Shown here piece by piece: positions 17,807 through 25,597 of a stretch of DNA of 64,000 nt. A model generated the notes under the pieces. The model did not search any database. It had not been told where the DNA came from and worked only from the letters and a program-made list of their open reading frames with translations. Numbering within the stretch: the first letter of the stretch is position 1; every line of letters starts with the position of its first letter. The stretch is from Dehalobacterium formicoaceticum (lineage in GTDB: Bacteria; Bacillota; Dehalobacteriia; Dehalobacteriales; Dehalobacteriaceae), in assembly GCF_002224645.1 (NCBI RefSeq), contig NZ_CP022121.1, positions 3,192,501 through 3,256,500 on the forward strand. The letters are read 5' to 3'. A program made the position numbers and the translations under genes.

Positions 17807-18646
17807 TCACAGTCCCATCATTTCCCGCACCACCCGGTCGGCCATCTTCACCGCGCCGACCAGTATCAGCATGTTGAAAACCAGCTCCCCGATATAGCTC
17901 CACACCATTGTCACGGCGCTGGCGCTGGCGTCCACCACCGGCGGGGCGGCCGCAAAGACGGAAAAGATGACACAGGCCAGGACGATGATCGCCCCCTCCA
18001 GACAGACGGCGGCATAACCTTTGAGGAAGGATTTGCCGATGCTCTGGCTCGGCTCTCCTGCAAAGGAGGCCAGCGGCACGGGGGCGATGGCGGTATAAAG
18101 ATAGAGCTTGAAAAATCTGCCGTACACCGACAGGATCATGATGAAGGACAGCACCGTGATGAACAGGCTGCCGATAATCGTCACCGCCCACAAGGGGATG
18201 CTCATCAAGAAGCCGCACTCCTCAACGGCCTGCACGATGGCCTGTGGCAAAACGGCTTCAGTCGTGGTCCCGAAGCCCGCGCTGCTCATGATGGTGGAGA
18301 TGATCCCCTGGGCAATGTCAAACAGCGCCATCATCAGCTCCAGCCCGTAGGTCACAACGCCTTTCGCCAAAGCAAAGCGGATGAACAGCTTTAGGGCGTG
18401 TTCGGGCTTTTTTACCTCCGCAAAGCTGCCGCAGGTCTTGACCACGCCAATAACAAAAAACAATACCAGCAGGGCCAGGCCGGTGGCCTGCAACGCGCCG
18501 TGGATATCGGCAATGACGTGCCAGATGCCGCCGCCGCGGAATTCCGTGGGGGACTGGGTGACAAGCTGCCAGATTTCCGCCAGCTTTTCGTTCCAGGTTC
18601 CCAGGGCGCTGTTCAGGTTCTCAATCACCCAGTTGCTGCTTTCCAA
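17807..18646 (-). CDS. VirB6/TrbL-like polytopic conjugation channel protein
   Basis: The 279-residue protein has about five or six membrane segments, at roughly 50-72, 88-112, 135-175, 180-200 and 215-265. An N-terminal soluble part includes LGTWNEKLAEIWQLV. The arrangement and place in the operon match the VirB6/TrbL channel component of Tn1549-type elements. It would form part of the translocation pore. The start is TTG, nine bases after GAGGTG. It lies between the Maff2-like gene and the accessory genes. Confidence 0.82.
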   Translation of the reverse strand: MESSNWVIENLNSALGTWNEKLAEIWQLVTQSPTEFRGGGIWHVIADIHGALQATGLALLVLFFVIGVVKTCGSFAEVKKPEHALKLFIRFALAKGVVTYGLELMMALFDIAQGIISTIMSSAGFGTTTEAVLPQAIVQAVEECGFLMSIPLWAVTIIGSLFITVLSFIMILSVYGRFFKLYLYTAIAPVPLASFAGEPSQSIGKSFLKGYAAVCLEGAIIVLACVIFSVFAAAPPVVDASASAVTMVWSYIGELVFNMLILVGAVKMADRVVREMMGL

Positions 18647-18668
18647 ATAAACTCACCTCGTTTCCAAG

Positions 18669-18699
18669 GCAAAGCCCGTGCCTGAAGCACGGGCTTTGC
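18669..18699. other. Perfect intergenic hairpin in the transfer operon
   Basis: GCAAAGCCCGTGC and GCACGGGCTTTGC form a perfect 13-bp stem around CTGAA. It sits in the transfer operon between the 75-residue gene and the VirB6-like gene. On the minus strand no U-run follows, so an RNA-processing or stabilising hairpin is as likely as a terminator. Confidence 0.6.
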
Positions 18700-18710
18700 T
18701 TTCGTGATCG

Positions 18711-18938
18711 TTACCGGCATGGTGCGTCTCTGCCGGTTTTTTTGTCCCTGATAACACCAGACTTGTCATCCACATAGAAATGATTGACAAAGGGGTTGTA
18801 GATGGCATGGCACCTGACGCCGTTATATTCGGCAAGATAATCGTTGTCGCCCAGCCTCCCCAGGATGGTGGCTTCCCGCAGTTCGCCGTCCAGGGAATGA
18901 ATATGCATGTTTTCAGCAATCGGGAATTTGTTAAACAT
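18711..18938 (-). CDS. Small conserved ICE protein
   Basis: The 75-residue protein (MFNKFPIAENMHIHSLDGEL) looks like a small beta-rich domain (REATILGRLG, then HAIYNPFVNHFYVDDKSG). I recognise no named family. An in-frame TTG start abuts AGGAGG and is rejected in favour of the ATG at 18938. It sits directly after the Maff2-like gene, consistent with a conjugation-module accessory. Confidence 0.6.
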   Translation of the reverse strand: MFNKFPIAENMHIHSLDGELREATILGRLGDNDYLAEYNGVRCHAIYNPFVNHFYVDDKSGVIRDKKTGRDAPCR

Positions 18939-18946
18939 GATGGCAA

Positions 18947-19255
18947 TCAACCTCCTGTGATGAGATTAAGAATTTCCTTGGCAAAGGTGATGATGACGCC
19001 GCCCGCCAGGGTCAGAAAGCCGTTGGCCCGCTGGCTTGGGTCGTGGGATTTCAGCGACAGGCCGATCTGCACGATGCCGAAGCCCAGCAGGATCATCCCG
19101 ATGGCGCGGATCAGGCCGAAGATAAATTCGGACAGGTTGTTGACCACCTGAAGCGGGTCGTTGGCCGCGTATGCGGGAACGGCGAAAAGGGTCAGCATCA
19201 GCGCCAGCGCGCAGCAAACGGCAAAAACCCTTTTGGTTTTTCCAGGCATTTTCAT
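18947..19255 (-). CDS. Maff2-family conjugation membrane protein (VirB2-like)
   Basis: The 102-residue protein has an N-terminal signal or hydrophobic segment (VFAVCCALALMLTLFAVPAYA) and a second pair of hydrophobic segments (FIFGLIRAIGMILLGFGIV, ANGFLTLAGGVIITFAKEIL). This is the layout of Maff2 proteins that precede VirB6 in Tn1549-like elements. It may be a pilin-like or channel component. The ATG at 19255 is nine bases after GAGGAGG; the upstream ATG at 19264 is too close. The virD4 gene ends just upstream. Confidence 0.78.
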   Translation of the reverse strand: MKMPGKTKRVFAVCCALALMLTLFAVPAYAANDPLQVVNNLSEFIFGLIRAIGMILLGFGIVQIGLSLKSHDPSQRANGFLTLAGGVIITFAKEILNLITGG

Positions 19256-19276
19256 ACGTATCATTCCTCCTCGTTT

Positions 19277-21040
19277 TTATGATGGAGACAGGCTTGCGAG
19301 TTCTTCCTCGGAAAGCAGCTCGTAATCGCCATCTTCCTTTAAAGTCACGGCTTTCCAGTCCAGGGCGTGTTCCGTGGTGCCGTGCCGGTAGAGGTGGCCG
19401 CCGCCGTCAACCGTCAGCTTCAGATTCGGATGTTTGAGAATATCGTACTTGTCGTCCATGACGGCGTGTTCGCCCCGGATGAACAGCAGGGCGTAGCGGT
19501 TGTCCAGCATCCGCACCTCGTCGGGGGTGAGAAGTTCCCGGCCCGACAACTGAAAATTGGTGGAATAGCTGCCGTGGGCGCCCTTACTCTGGCCGTAGGT
19601 GTTCAGGTCGATGGTTTCCTTGCCCAAAAGCTCGGACACATACTTGTGGGTGGATTGCTCGTTGCCGCCCAGATAGAGGAACTCATCGCAGTTGCCGACG
19701 ATGGACTCCCAAGAATCTTTGAACAGGGCCTTTAGCTGGGCCAGGTTTTGCAGGATGATGGAGACGCTGACCTCCCGGCTGCGCATGGTGGAAAGGAGCT
19801 TGTCGAATTCATCCGGCAGGGCGACATTGGAAAATTCGTCCATCACGAAATGGACGTGCAGGGGCAGCCTGCCGCCGTAAACATGGTCGGCCAGGTAGTA
19901 AAGCTGCTGGAAAAGCTGGGTGTAGAGCATGCCGACGATGAAATTAAAAGACGAATCGTTGTCGGGGATCACGGCAAAGAGGGCCGTCTTTTTCTCCCCC
20001 ATGGCGGGCAGTTTCATTTCATCCACCGTGGTGATTCCCGCGATGGTGGACAGGTTGAACTTCTCCAGCCGGACGCCCAGGCTGATTAAAATGGACTTGG
20101 CGGTTTTACCCGCCGCCAGCTTGAAGATGTTGTACTGCTTGACCGCCAGATGCTCCGGCTCCCGCATGGCCAGCCGCTCAAACAGCTCGTCCAGGGGGCT
20201 TTGGTAGGTTTCGTCCTCCTCCCGGACCTCGGCGGCGGCGATCATCTCCATGACCATCGGGAAGTTTCGCTCATCCTCCGGCGCTTCGTAGAGCAGATAT
20301 AAGATAAGCGCTTCCAGCAGCGCGGTTTCGGAGCGTTCCCAAAAGGGGTCGTTGGTGTTGCTGCCCTTGGGCGTGGTGTTGCGGATCAGGTTGGTGACCA
20401 GCTTCAGCACGTCCTTGTCGTCCTGCAAATAGGTAAAGGGGTTGTAGCAGTGGGAGAGGTGCATGTTGATCAGGTCCAGCACCTTGATGTCATAGCCCTT
20501 GGCTTGGAGCAGGTTTCCGGTATCCCGTAAAATCTCTCCCTTGGGGTCGAGGATCACAAAAGAGGTGTTGTTCTGCATAACGTTGGGTTTCGCGTAAAAC
20601 CTGGTCTTGCCGGAGCCGGAGCCGCCCACCACCAGGACATTCAGGTTGCGCCGGTGCTTCCTGCCGTCCAGCCCGATGCGGACGTTCTGGGTCAGGATTT
20701 TGTTCTTCTGCGGGTTCTTGTCCCGGTATTTCTTATCGACAGCCGCCGCGCCGCCCCAGCGGGCGCTGCCGTGTTCCTCCCTGGGCCGGTAATTGCGCTT
20801 GGTGGACAGGTAAATCCCAATGCCCATGCCGTAGGCGGCGATAAAGAGCAAAACGCACTTGAGCGAATTATCCACCCATTGGATATGAAACGGATTGTTC
20901 ATCGCCGCCGTGAGGTTTGCCAGGATTTCAGGCAGCCCGCCGGAAAGGGAAGGGGCGGTGAGCAACGCCGCCCACACCACCGGAATTAAAAAAACCGCCC
21001 AGAGGATGAGATTGCTCTTGGCGGTTTCAGCGCGTTTCAT
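19277..21040 (-). CDS. virD4: VirD4/TraG type IV coupling protein
   Basis: The 587-residue inner-membrane ATPase links the relaxosome to the secretion channel. Two N-terminal membrane segments (about 10-30 and 58-78) are followed by Walker A GGSGSGKTRFYAKPN near residue 141, VILDPKGEI, and the Walker B-like FVMDEFSNVALPDEF. It also has the conserved VSIILQNLAQLKALF and LYLGGNEQSTHKYVSELLG stretches of Tn1549-type VirD4 proteins. The length fits the family. Its start overlaps the preceding small gene by 14 bases. Confidence 0.95.
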   Translation of the reverse strand: MKRAETAKSNLILWAVFLIPVVWAALLTAPSLSGGLPEILANLTAAMNNPFHIQWVDNSLKCVLLFIAAYGMGIGIYLSTKRNYRPREEHGSARWGGAAAVDKKYRDKNPQKNKILTQNVRIGLDGRKHRRNLNVLVVGGSGSGKTRFYAKPNVMQNNTSFVILDPKGEILRDTGNLLQAKGYDIKVLDLINMHLSHCYNPFTYLQDDKDVLKLVTNLIRNTTPKGSNTNDPFWERSETALLEALILYLLYEAPEDERNFPMVMEMIAAAEVREEDETYQSPLDELFERLAMREPEHLAVKQYNIFKLAAGKTAKSILISLGVRLEKFNLSTIAGITTVDEMKLPAMGEKKTALFAVIPDNDSSFNFIVGMLYTQLFQQLYYLADHVYGGRLPLHVHFVMDEFSNVALPDEFDKLLSTMRSREVSVSIILQNLAQLKALFKDSWESIVGNCDEFLYLGGNEQSTHKYVSELLGKETIDLNTYGQSKGAHGSYSTNFQLSGRELLTPDEVRMLDNRYALLFIRGEHAVMDDKYDILKHPNLKLTVDGGGHLYRHGTTEHALDWKAVTLKEDGDYELLSEEELASLSPS

Positions 21041-21218
21041 CGTGGTTCCTGCGCTTCTGCTTTTTGGTCGGGGCGTCGATGGTTTTCAAAAGAAGTTCGT
21101 CCACGGCGTCGGTAGGCCGTTCTTCTTTTATCAGGTCGTTTCGCAGTTCATTGAGGGCGTTCACCACCACGCCGTATTCGTAATCGTCCAGGGTCAGCAC
21201 TCTTTCTTCTTCCTTCAT
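21027..21218 (-). CDS. Small acidic ICE protein upstream of virD4
   Basis: The 63-residue protein (MKEEERVLTLDDYEYGVVVN) has a helical middle (ALNELRNDLIKEERPTDAVD) and a basic tail. It is of a kind often seen just before virD4 in Tn1549-type elements; function unknown. The ATG at 21218 follows GGAGGGATTGTCC. Its end overlaps the virD4 start, implying coupling. Confidence 0.65.
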   Translation of the reverse strand: MKEEERVLTLDDYEYGVVVNALNELRNDLIKEERPTDAVDELLLKTIDAPTKKQKRRNHDETR

Positions 21219-21230
21219 GGACAATCCCTC

Positions 21231-22133
21231 CTAACGTTCCGGCTCCTGCCGTTTTTGCTGCCGTTGCTGGTTAAGCATCCGGTTCATCCGGCCGGAGATT
21301 TCGCCCGCCGCTTCCTTGATGGTGGTAAGCTCGGCACGGATCTCCTGCGGCTCCAAAGTCTCCAGCCTTTGGGGAACGCCCTCAAAGTGATAAAAACCGT
21401 TCGTTTCCACGCCGTACTGCTTGCACAGCATATACGACGCACAATAGGCGTGAAAGCCATACTCGGAGCGGTTGTAGCTGCCGTTGCCTTTGTCCATTTC
21501 CGCCTGGGCCAGTTCCTGGGCGAGAGCGCGGAAAATATGATTGGCGTCCAGGCCCCGCCGGATTTGGATTTCCCGCGTGTCCGGCTGGTACAGGGCGTTC
21601 ACGCCGCTTGGCAGCGTATCGCTGATGCGGACGGGCACGGGGGCGTGGGTCAGCAGCGCCTTGATGCGAGTGCGCTCGTCGGGATAAATGGGGGTTTCCC
21701 GTTTGCGGCTGTTTCCGGTTTGGGAAATGTCGAACATCTTTTTAGGGTTGTAGCTGATGCCGGTGGAACCGTCCTGGCGTTGATATTCCTCGCCCGGCTC
21801 AATGATGTAAAAGCCGGATTCCTTTTTGCGGATGTACGCGCCCTGGTCCTTCCAGGTGTCAAAATCTTTAATGACTGTGGCGTTTGGCCGCTGTACAAGG
21901 ATAAGCAGGGCGTTGGAAACGCTGTAGCGGTCAAAGCGGCTCTGCACGTCCAGATACTTCTGGAAGGTATCCCCGTCCCGTGCCATGGCTGTCGCCGTTT
22001 CGTCGATCATGGTGTACACCACTTCCCGCTGCTCCTGCTTTTTCTGCGCCCAGGCTTCCTTGTCGAAGGGCTGGTCGCTTATGGGCGCGGCTTGGCCTTG
22101 TTCCTGCCGGAAAAGATCGTCAAAATTGCTCAT
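21231..22133 (-). CDS. ArdC-like protein with degenerate metallopeptidase motif
   Basis: The 300-residue protein has an N-terminal ArdC-like ssDNA-binding region (SRFDRYSVSNALLILVQRP, then FDTWKDQGAYIRKK). A C-terminal part looks like an ArdC or ImmA-type metallopeptidase domain. The expected HExxH site appears as AQELAQA near residue 206, with both His replaced by Gln, so it is probably not an active peptidase. ArdC proteins are antirestriction or ssDNA-protection factors for the incoming strand. It lies between pcfB and the small gene before virD4, and ends in QEPER. Confidence 0.72.
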   Translation of the reverse strand: MSNFDDLFRQEQGQAAPISDQPFDKEAWAQKKQEQREVVYTMIDETATAMARDGDTFQKYLDVQSRFDRYSVSNALLILVQRPNATVIKDFDTWKDQGAYIRKKESGFYIIEPGEEYQRQDGSTGISYNPKKMFDISQTGNSRKRETPIYPDERTRIKALLTHAPVPVRISDTLPSGVNALYQPDTREIQIRRGLDANHIFRALAQELAQAEMDKGNGSYNRSEYGFHAYCASYMLCKQYGVETNGFYHFEGVPQRLETLEPQEIRAELTTIKEAAGEISGRMNRMLNQQRQQKRQEPER

Positions 22134-22139
22134 CTGGAT

Positions 22140-22952
22140 TTACCTCTCTTTCGGTTTGGATTTTTTGGCTTTGGATTTCGGTTGGCCCGATTTGGCGGGC
22201 TGGCTTGTGGATCTGGATTGCTCTTTGGATCGTTCGCGTTTGGGTTCGGCTTGCTCCCTGTGGGCTTCCCGGATTTCCTTCAATTCCTGCCGGACGGATT
22301 TCCGTTCCGGCTCACTCGTACCCCCGGCGGCTTTCCCGCTGCGCTCGTAAGTAGGCTCGGACGGAGGGGATTTCTCCGCCTTCGCCGCCGTAGGGTCCGT
22401 CGTGGGGTTTGGGTTGTCGGTCCGCTCCTGGTCCGGCTCCGGCTGTTCGGGCTTGGCCAGGAGTTCGTCCAGAAAATCGTCCGCGCTTTTTTCGGCGGGC
22501 GTTTCCTTTTCGGCGGACGCTTTTTCCTCCTGCCTGGCGGCCTTGGATTTCTGGATTTCGCTCTTGATGCTGGCGGTGTCCACGGTGGCCAGTTTGAAGC
22601 GTTCCACGATGCGGTTAATCTTGGAGGCGTCTTCGGCCCGCACCATGATGTCGCACATGCCATCCGTGTCCTTTTTGTCACGGAGGGCGCAATAGAGGAT
22701 GCCGTAGCGTTTGGCCTCCTGGGTGAATTTCTGCAAGTCCTCGTTCCTGACCGCAAAGACTTTCAGCTCCTTGCCGCTGCGCAACAGCCCCTCCAGCCGG
22801 ATTTTGCCCCTGGTTTTCTTTTGGTCTGTGAGAACGGCATACAAATAGGTGGCGAGGTTTTTGGCCCCCTCGCCGGAGATTTTGGCTATTACCTCGATCC
22901 CCTTAAGGCTCATGTTGACGACTTGGTCCGCGGCGGCGGCTTCGCTGTTCAT
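22140..22952 (-). CDS. pcfB: PcfB family (DUF3801) relaxase-associated protein
   Basis: The 270-residue protein has an N-terminal PcfB/DUF3801 domain (about residues 1-125; GIEVIAKISGEGAKNLATYL, then KYGILY-like KRYGILYCALRDKKDTDG). A long disordered tail of Lys/Glu/Pro repeats follows. In enterococcal pCF10, PcfB helps link the relaxase to the coupling protein. The start lies inside the 3' end of the relaxase gene (50-bp overlap), so the two are translated together. The tail ends in KPKER. Confidence 0.85.
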   Translation of the reverse strand: MNSEAAAADQVVNMSLKGIEVIAKISGEGAKNLATYLYAVLTDQKKTRGKIRLEGLLRSGKELKVFAVRNEDLQKFTQEAKRYGILYCALRDKKDTDGMCDIMVRAEDASKINRIVERFKLATVDTASIKSEIQKSKAARQEEKASAEKETPAEKSADDFLDELLAKPEQPEPDQERTDNPNPTTDPTAAKAEKSPPSEPTYERSGKAAGGTSEPERKSVRQELKEIREAHREQAEPKRERSKEQSRSTSQPAKSGQPKSKAKKSKPKER

Positions 22953-24294
22953 AGGCTTTGGCCTCCTTTCGTTGCTGGATTTCTTCCTGCTTGATCCGGG
23001 ACAGCTTTTCCTGCATCTCCCCGGAACGGGACAGGATGCCCGTGCAGAGCTTCACCTCCTTGCGAAGCTGGCTGATTTGTTGGGAAAGCCCGGCGATTTG
23101 CTCCTTATAGGCTGTCGCCTGCTCCTCGTCCTCGCACCGGCGGATGCGGTTGTAAAGGGACTTGCGCTCGGCAGACATGGTGATCATTTCCTGCTTTACG
23201 GTTGACCGATAGGCGACAAGCTGCTCCTTGCTGGAAATATGGTTTTTACAGAGCAGCTTGGTCTGGGCGGTGAGTTCATTCAAATAGCGGAGGTCCTCGC
23301 GCAATAAAAAATGCGTCCGTTTGCTGGACGCGCGGGGCTTGGGCAGGATGCCCATCTTATAGAGGTAGTGGAAGTATAACGCTTGTAGGCCGGTTATTTT
23401 TTTCGCCGTCTTGAGGGAGCCTTTGAAGGTACATTGCTTTCGCTTCGGCTCCGGCAAGGGGGGTGGCCGCTTGGGGGTGCGGTTTTGCAGGATGCGCCGT
23501 TTGATGGCTTCCTCGGTGTAATCGTCGCCCAGGGTTTTCAGGCGGACAAACCGCTCCTTGCCTAAAGGACGCACCGACATGTGTTTCACACCGGTTTTGA
23601 CTTCATATCCCTGTTTGCGCAGGGCGGCGATAAATTGCGTGAAGGTCATGGCTGCGGCAATGGCTTTATCCACGTCCTCCCGGATCAGGCCCCGCCAGGT
23701 GGGTTTGCCTTCCTGCTCGGCCTTCCATTCGGCGTAGTGTTTGGATTTGCCGCGCTGCGGGTTTTCAATGACAGAAAGGGCATGTTCCCGGCACAGCCGG
23801 TCGGAGGTTTTGCGCATGAGGGCGTAGGTGGCGTTGTTGTCGTAGTACCGCTTGCCGTCCTTAAAGGACACGGAATTCAGGACGAAATGATTATGCAAAT
23901 GATTTTTGTCCAAATGAGTGGAGACAACCACCTCAAAGCGGTCGCCCCAAAGCTCTTTTGCCAGCTTCACGCCGATGGCGTGGGCGGTTTCGGGGGTGGC
24001 CTCTCCCGGCGCAAAGGCCTGGTAGCCGTGAAAGGCCAGGATGCCGTCCTGCTTCTGATATTGCCGCTTTGTGCGGCCCATCTGCTGGCAGGCGGTGGCC
24101 GGGTCGCAGTTGATGCCGGTCACATAGAACTGCTTTTCGGTTTTGACATCCTGCTGGGTATAATTCAGCACCTTGCGCAAGCCCTGAAAGTCGGGACTGG
24201 TAAAATCGGGGTTCTCGGTTTTTTCGGGATTGGCGGCGTAGTCAATTACCCGGTCAAGGCGGTCGGTCACATCCCATATGGCTGTGGTTGCCAT
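22903..24294 (-). CDS. MOB-P type relaxase
   Basis: The 463-residue relaxase nicks oriT and leads the transferred strand. The nuclease domain at residues about 1-260 contains the HUH-type motif STHLDKNHLHNHFVLNSV (His127, His132, His134, His136), and N-terminal tyrosines at about 19 and 45 are candidates for covalent DNA attachment. A basic linker (RTPKRPPPLPEPKRKQ) and a coiled-coil C-terminus follow. It fits the Relaxase/PF03432 proteins of Tn1549-type ICEs. The upstream gene's stop overlaps its start region, and the candidate oriT lies 0.8 kb upstream. Confidence 0.94.
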   Translation of the reverse strand: MATTAIWDVTDRLDRVIDYAANPEKTENPDFTSPDFQGLRKVLNYTQQDVKTEKQFYVTGINCDPATACQQMGRTKRQYQKQDGILAFHGYQAFAPGEATPETAHAIGVKLAKELWGDRFEVVVSTHLDKNHLHNHFVLNSVSFKDGKRYYDNNATYALMRKTSDRLCREHALSVIENPQRGKSKHYAEWKAEQEGKPTWRGLIREDVDKAIAAAMTFTQFIAALRKQGYEVKTGVKHMSVRPLGKERFVRLKTLGDDYTEEAIKRRILQNRTPKRPPPLPEPKRKQCTFKGSLKTAKKITGLQALYFHYLYKMGILPKPRASSKRTHFLLREDLRYLNELTAQTKLLCKNHISSKEQLVAYRSTVKQEMITMSAERKSLYNRIRRCEDEEQATAYKEQIAGLSQQISQLRKEVKLCTGILSRSGEMQEKLSRIKQEEIQQRKEAKAYEQRSRRRGPSRQHEP

Positions 24295-24297
24295 CGG

Positions 24298-24642
24298 TCA
24301 TCGCTCCGGCTCCCCGTGTTTTTTCGTCAAAGGGTAATCCCCAAGGCCCTCTTGCTTATCACAGATTCTCGCCACGATAAGCGCAAGCATGTTTTCCGCA
24401 TACCGGAATTCCTCCTGATATTGGTCGGTCACAACCTCCAGGGGGTTTTGAAACAGCAGGAGGTAGTCCAGTTCCTCCGGTTCATAGCTGTAATTTTTTG
24501 TCATATTCCGGTGAACCTGGGTATAGGCGGAGATTTCCTCCGCTTTTTCAAAGATGCCTTCGCCGTCCACTTTGAGCAGCTTTGCCTTGTAGTCCGCAAA
24601 GTTTCGGTGGATACGGTTTATTAGTAGTGTATTCTTATCCAT
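24298..24642 (-). CDS. DUF3848-like ICE protein
   Basis: The 114-residue protein is helical and acidic (AENMLALIVARICDKQEGLG), resembling the DUF3848-type proteins of CTn elements. I am not certain of the family. It starts at the last base of the mobC stop (TAATG), follows GGAAAGGAG, and ends in GEPER just before the relaxase ATG. This makes it a link in a tightly coupled mobC / relaxase / pcfB chain. Confidence 0.6.
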   Translation of the reverse strand: MDKNTLLINRIHRNFADYKAKLLKVDGEGIFEKAEEISAYTQVHRNMTKNYSYEPEELDYLLLFQNPLEVVTDQYQEEFRYAENMLALIVARICDKQEGLGDYPLTKKHGEPER

Positions 24643-24971
24643 TAGGTTCTCCTTTCCGGCGCTGTGATCGCCTCTATAATATCCTGGACCGCCTTTCTGA
24701 GCCGGTTGGCTTCGTATTGAAATACCGTCTTGTCAATATGCCCGGTGGCATTGGCCTTGGCGGCAATCTGGTTCAGGTTGCCGCCGATGGCGTGAAGCTC
24801 TCGCGTCATGGAAAAATAGTCGGGAGGGGGCAACTCTTTGGGCACATAGCCGTTGATGAGAGAACGAATAAATGCTTCCTGTGAAAGCCCCGATTTTTTT
24901 ACTTGCTTGGCAAGAGTCTGTTGTTCTTTGGCGTTTAGCCGTACAATGATTTGGATATTCCGTTTTCTCAT
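24642..24971 (-). CDS. mobC: MobC-like relaxosome protein
   Basis: The 109-residue protein has a ribbon-helix-helix-like N-terminus (MRKRNIQIIVRLNAKEQQTL, then KQVKKSGLSQEAFIRSLING). The conserved MobC core RELHAIGGNLNQIAAKAN follows near residue 57. MobC binds oriT and helps the relaxase open the nick region. I chose the ATG at 24971, nine bases after AAAGGAG; the frame is open further upstream but without good start signals. A 30-residue small gene overlaps its start by ATGA. Confidence 0.9.
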   Translation of the reverse strand: MRKRNIQIIVRLNAKEQQTLAKQVKKSGLSQEAFIRSLINGYVPKELPPPDYFSMTRELHAIGGNLNQIAAKANATGHIDKTVFQYEANRLRKAVQDIIEAITAPERRT

Positions 24972-25060
24972 CGTTCCGGCTCCTTTCGCGGAGGATGGAT
25001 GTCCTTGCACTCGATGAGGCCGCGAAATTCCTCCCGCCACTTTTGTTGAAGCTCGTTCAT
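24968..25060 (-). CDS. 30-residue small gene coupled to mobC
   Basis: The reading frame runs from the ATG at 25060 to the TGA at 24968 and encodes MNELQQKWREEFRGLIECKD followed by IHPPRKEPER. The stop overlaps the mobC start as ATGA. An AGAGGTG ribosome site precedes its own ATG. The AAAGGAG that serves mobC lies inside its last codons, so one role may be to couple mobC translation. It ends in the recurring EPER. Confidence 0.65.
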   Translation of the reverse strand: MNELQQKWREEFRGLIECKDIHPPRKEPER

Positions 25061-25112
25061 TCATAACACCTCTTTTCTTGATTGATGGGGAGTACAACAT
25101 GAAGGGGGGGTA

Positions 25113-25192
25113 TTAGGGGCTTCGCCCCTAACAAGCGAATTTGGCTAGCCAAATTCAGTGCTTGCTGCAACGAAAGACGGCAGTCTTTCGTT
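25113..25192. other. Candidate origin of transfer (oriT), three tandem hairpins
   Basis: Just upstream of mobC stand three perfect inverted repeats. TTAGGGGC-TTC-GCCCCTAA is at 25113-25131, a 20-bp palindrome with GAATTTGGC/GCCAAATTC arms at 25137-25156, and AACGAAAGAC-GGCA-GTCTTTCGTT at 25169-25192. The position next to mobC and relaxase, the dense hairpins and the lack of coding support fit an oriT. The nick site is not determined. Confidence 0.72.
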
Positions 25193-25251
25193 GGGTGTGG
25201 GTTACGATTGTTCTCAAAAACAGCCAGCCGAAAAAGAGAAAAAGCAAGAGG

Positions 25252-25380
25252 TTATCGCTCCTGCCCGTGGTGCTTTTTATTTTTGTTTCGAGCATCCATT
25301 TCTTTTTCCTGTGTGGTAAAATCCACGCCGATAAAGTGTTCTGCGTGGAGAATGTAGTCTGCGTTGCTGTTGCTTCGCAT
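25252..25380 (-). CDS. 42-residue small gene upstream of oriT
   Basis: From the ATG at 25380 to the TAA at 25252 the frame encodes a 42-residue basic peptide (MRSNSNADYILHAEHFIGVD, then a Lys-rich tail ending HHGQER). No strong ribosome site is visible, so confidence is modest. The composition and the -QER ending match other genes of this element. It shares its strand with mobC and lies between oriT and the AT-rich cargo. Confidence 0.45.
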   Translation of the reverse strand: MRSNSNADYILHAEHFIGVDFTTQEKEMDARNKNKKHHGQER

Positions 25381-25522
25381 ACCATTACTTCGGCCTGTTG
25401 CGTATTCTTGGCTTCAACACATCAACATTAACGGACATGCTGAGTCTTGTTTCCCTGATTCCACACCCTGATAGGTTCATATCTATTGACAAAGCATCTT
25501 TTATTGAGTTTGGGACATAAGA

Positions 25523-25548
25523 AAAAGGCGCTGATTTCAGCACCTTTA
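25523..25548 (-). terminator. Terminator after the TIR gene
   Basis: On the minus strand AAAGGTGCTGA pairs with TCAGCGCCTTT and TTTCTT follows. It lies about 50 bases beyond the stop of the TIR gene and would isolate that gene from the mobC/relaxase genes. Confidence 0.7.
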
Positions 25549-25597
25549 ACAACAATTAAAAACTGATTATATTATGGATAATTATACTATTAAAATA

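Noticed and set aside
20895-22994. 699-codon plus-strand frame opposite virD4, the ArdC-like gene and pcfB
   Set aside because: It is a GC-rich shadow. It is antisense to genes with clear domains and motifs, has a low-complexity Phe/Gly/Leu-rich translation and no ribosome site.
23581-24624. 347-codon plus-strand frame opposite the relaxase
   Set aside because: It is antisense to the relaxase with its intact HUH motif and has no recognisable protein features.
25141-25431. 96-codon plus-strand frame across the candidate oriT
   Set aside because: It overlaps the hairpins, shows a random Cys/Val/Phe-rich composition and has no ribosome site.
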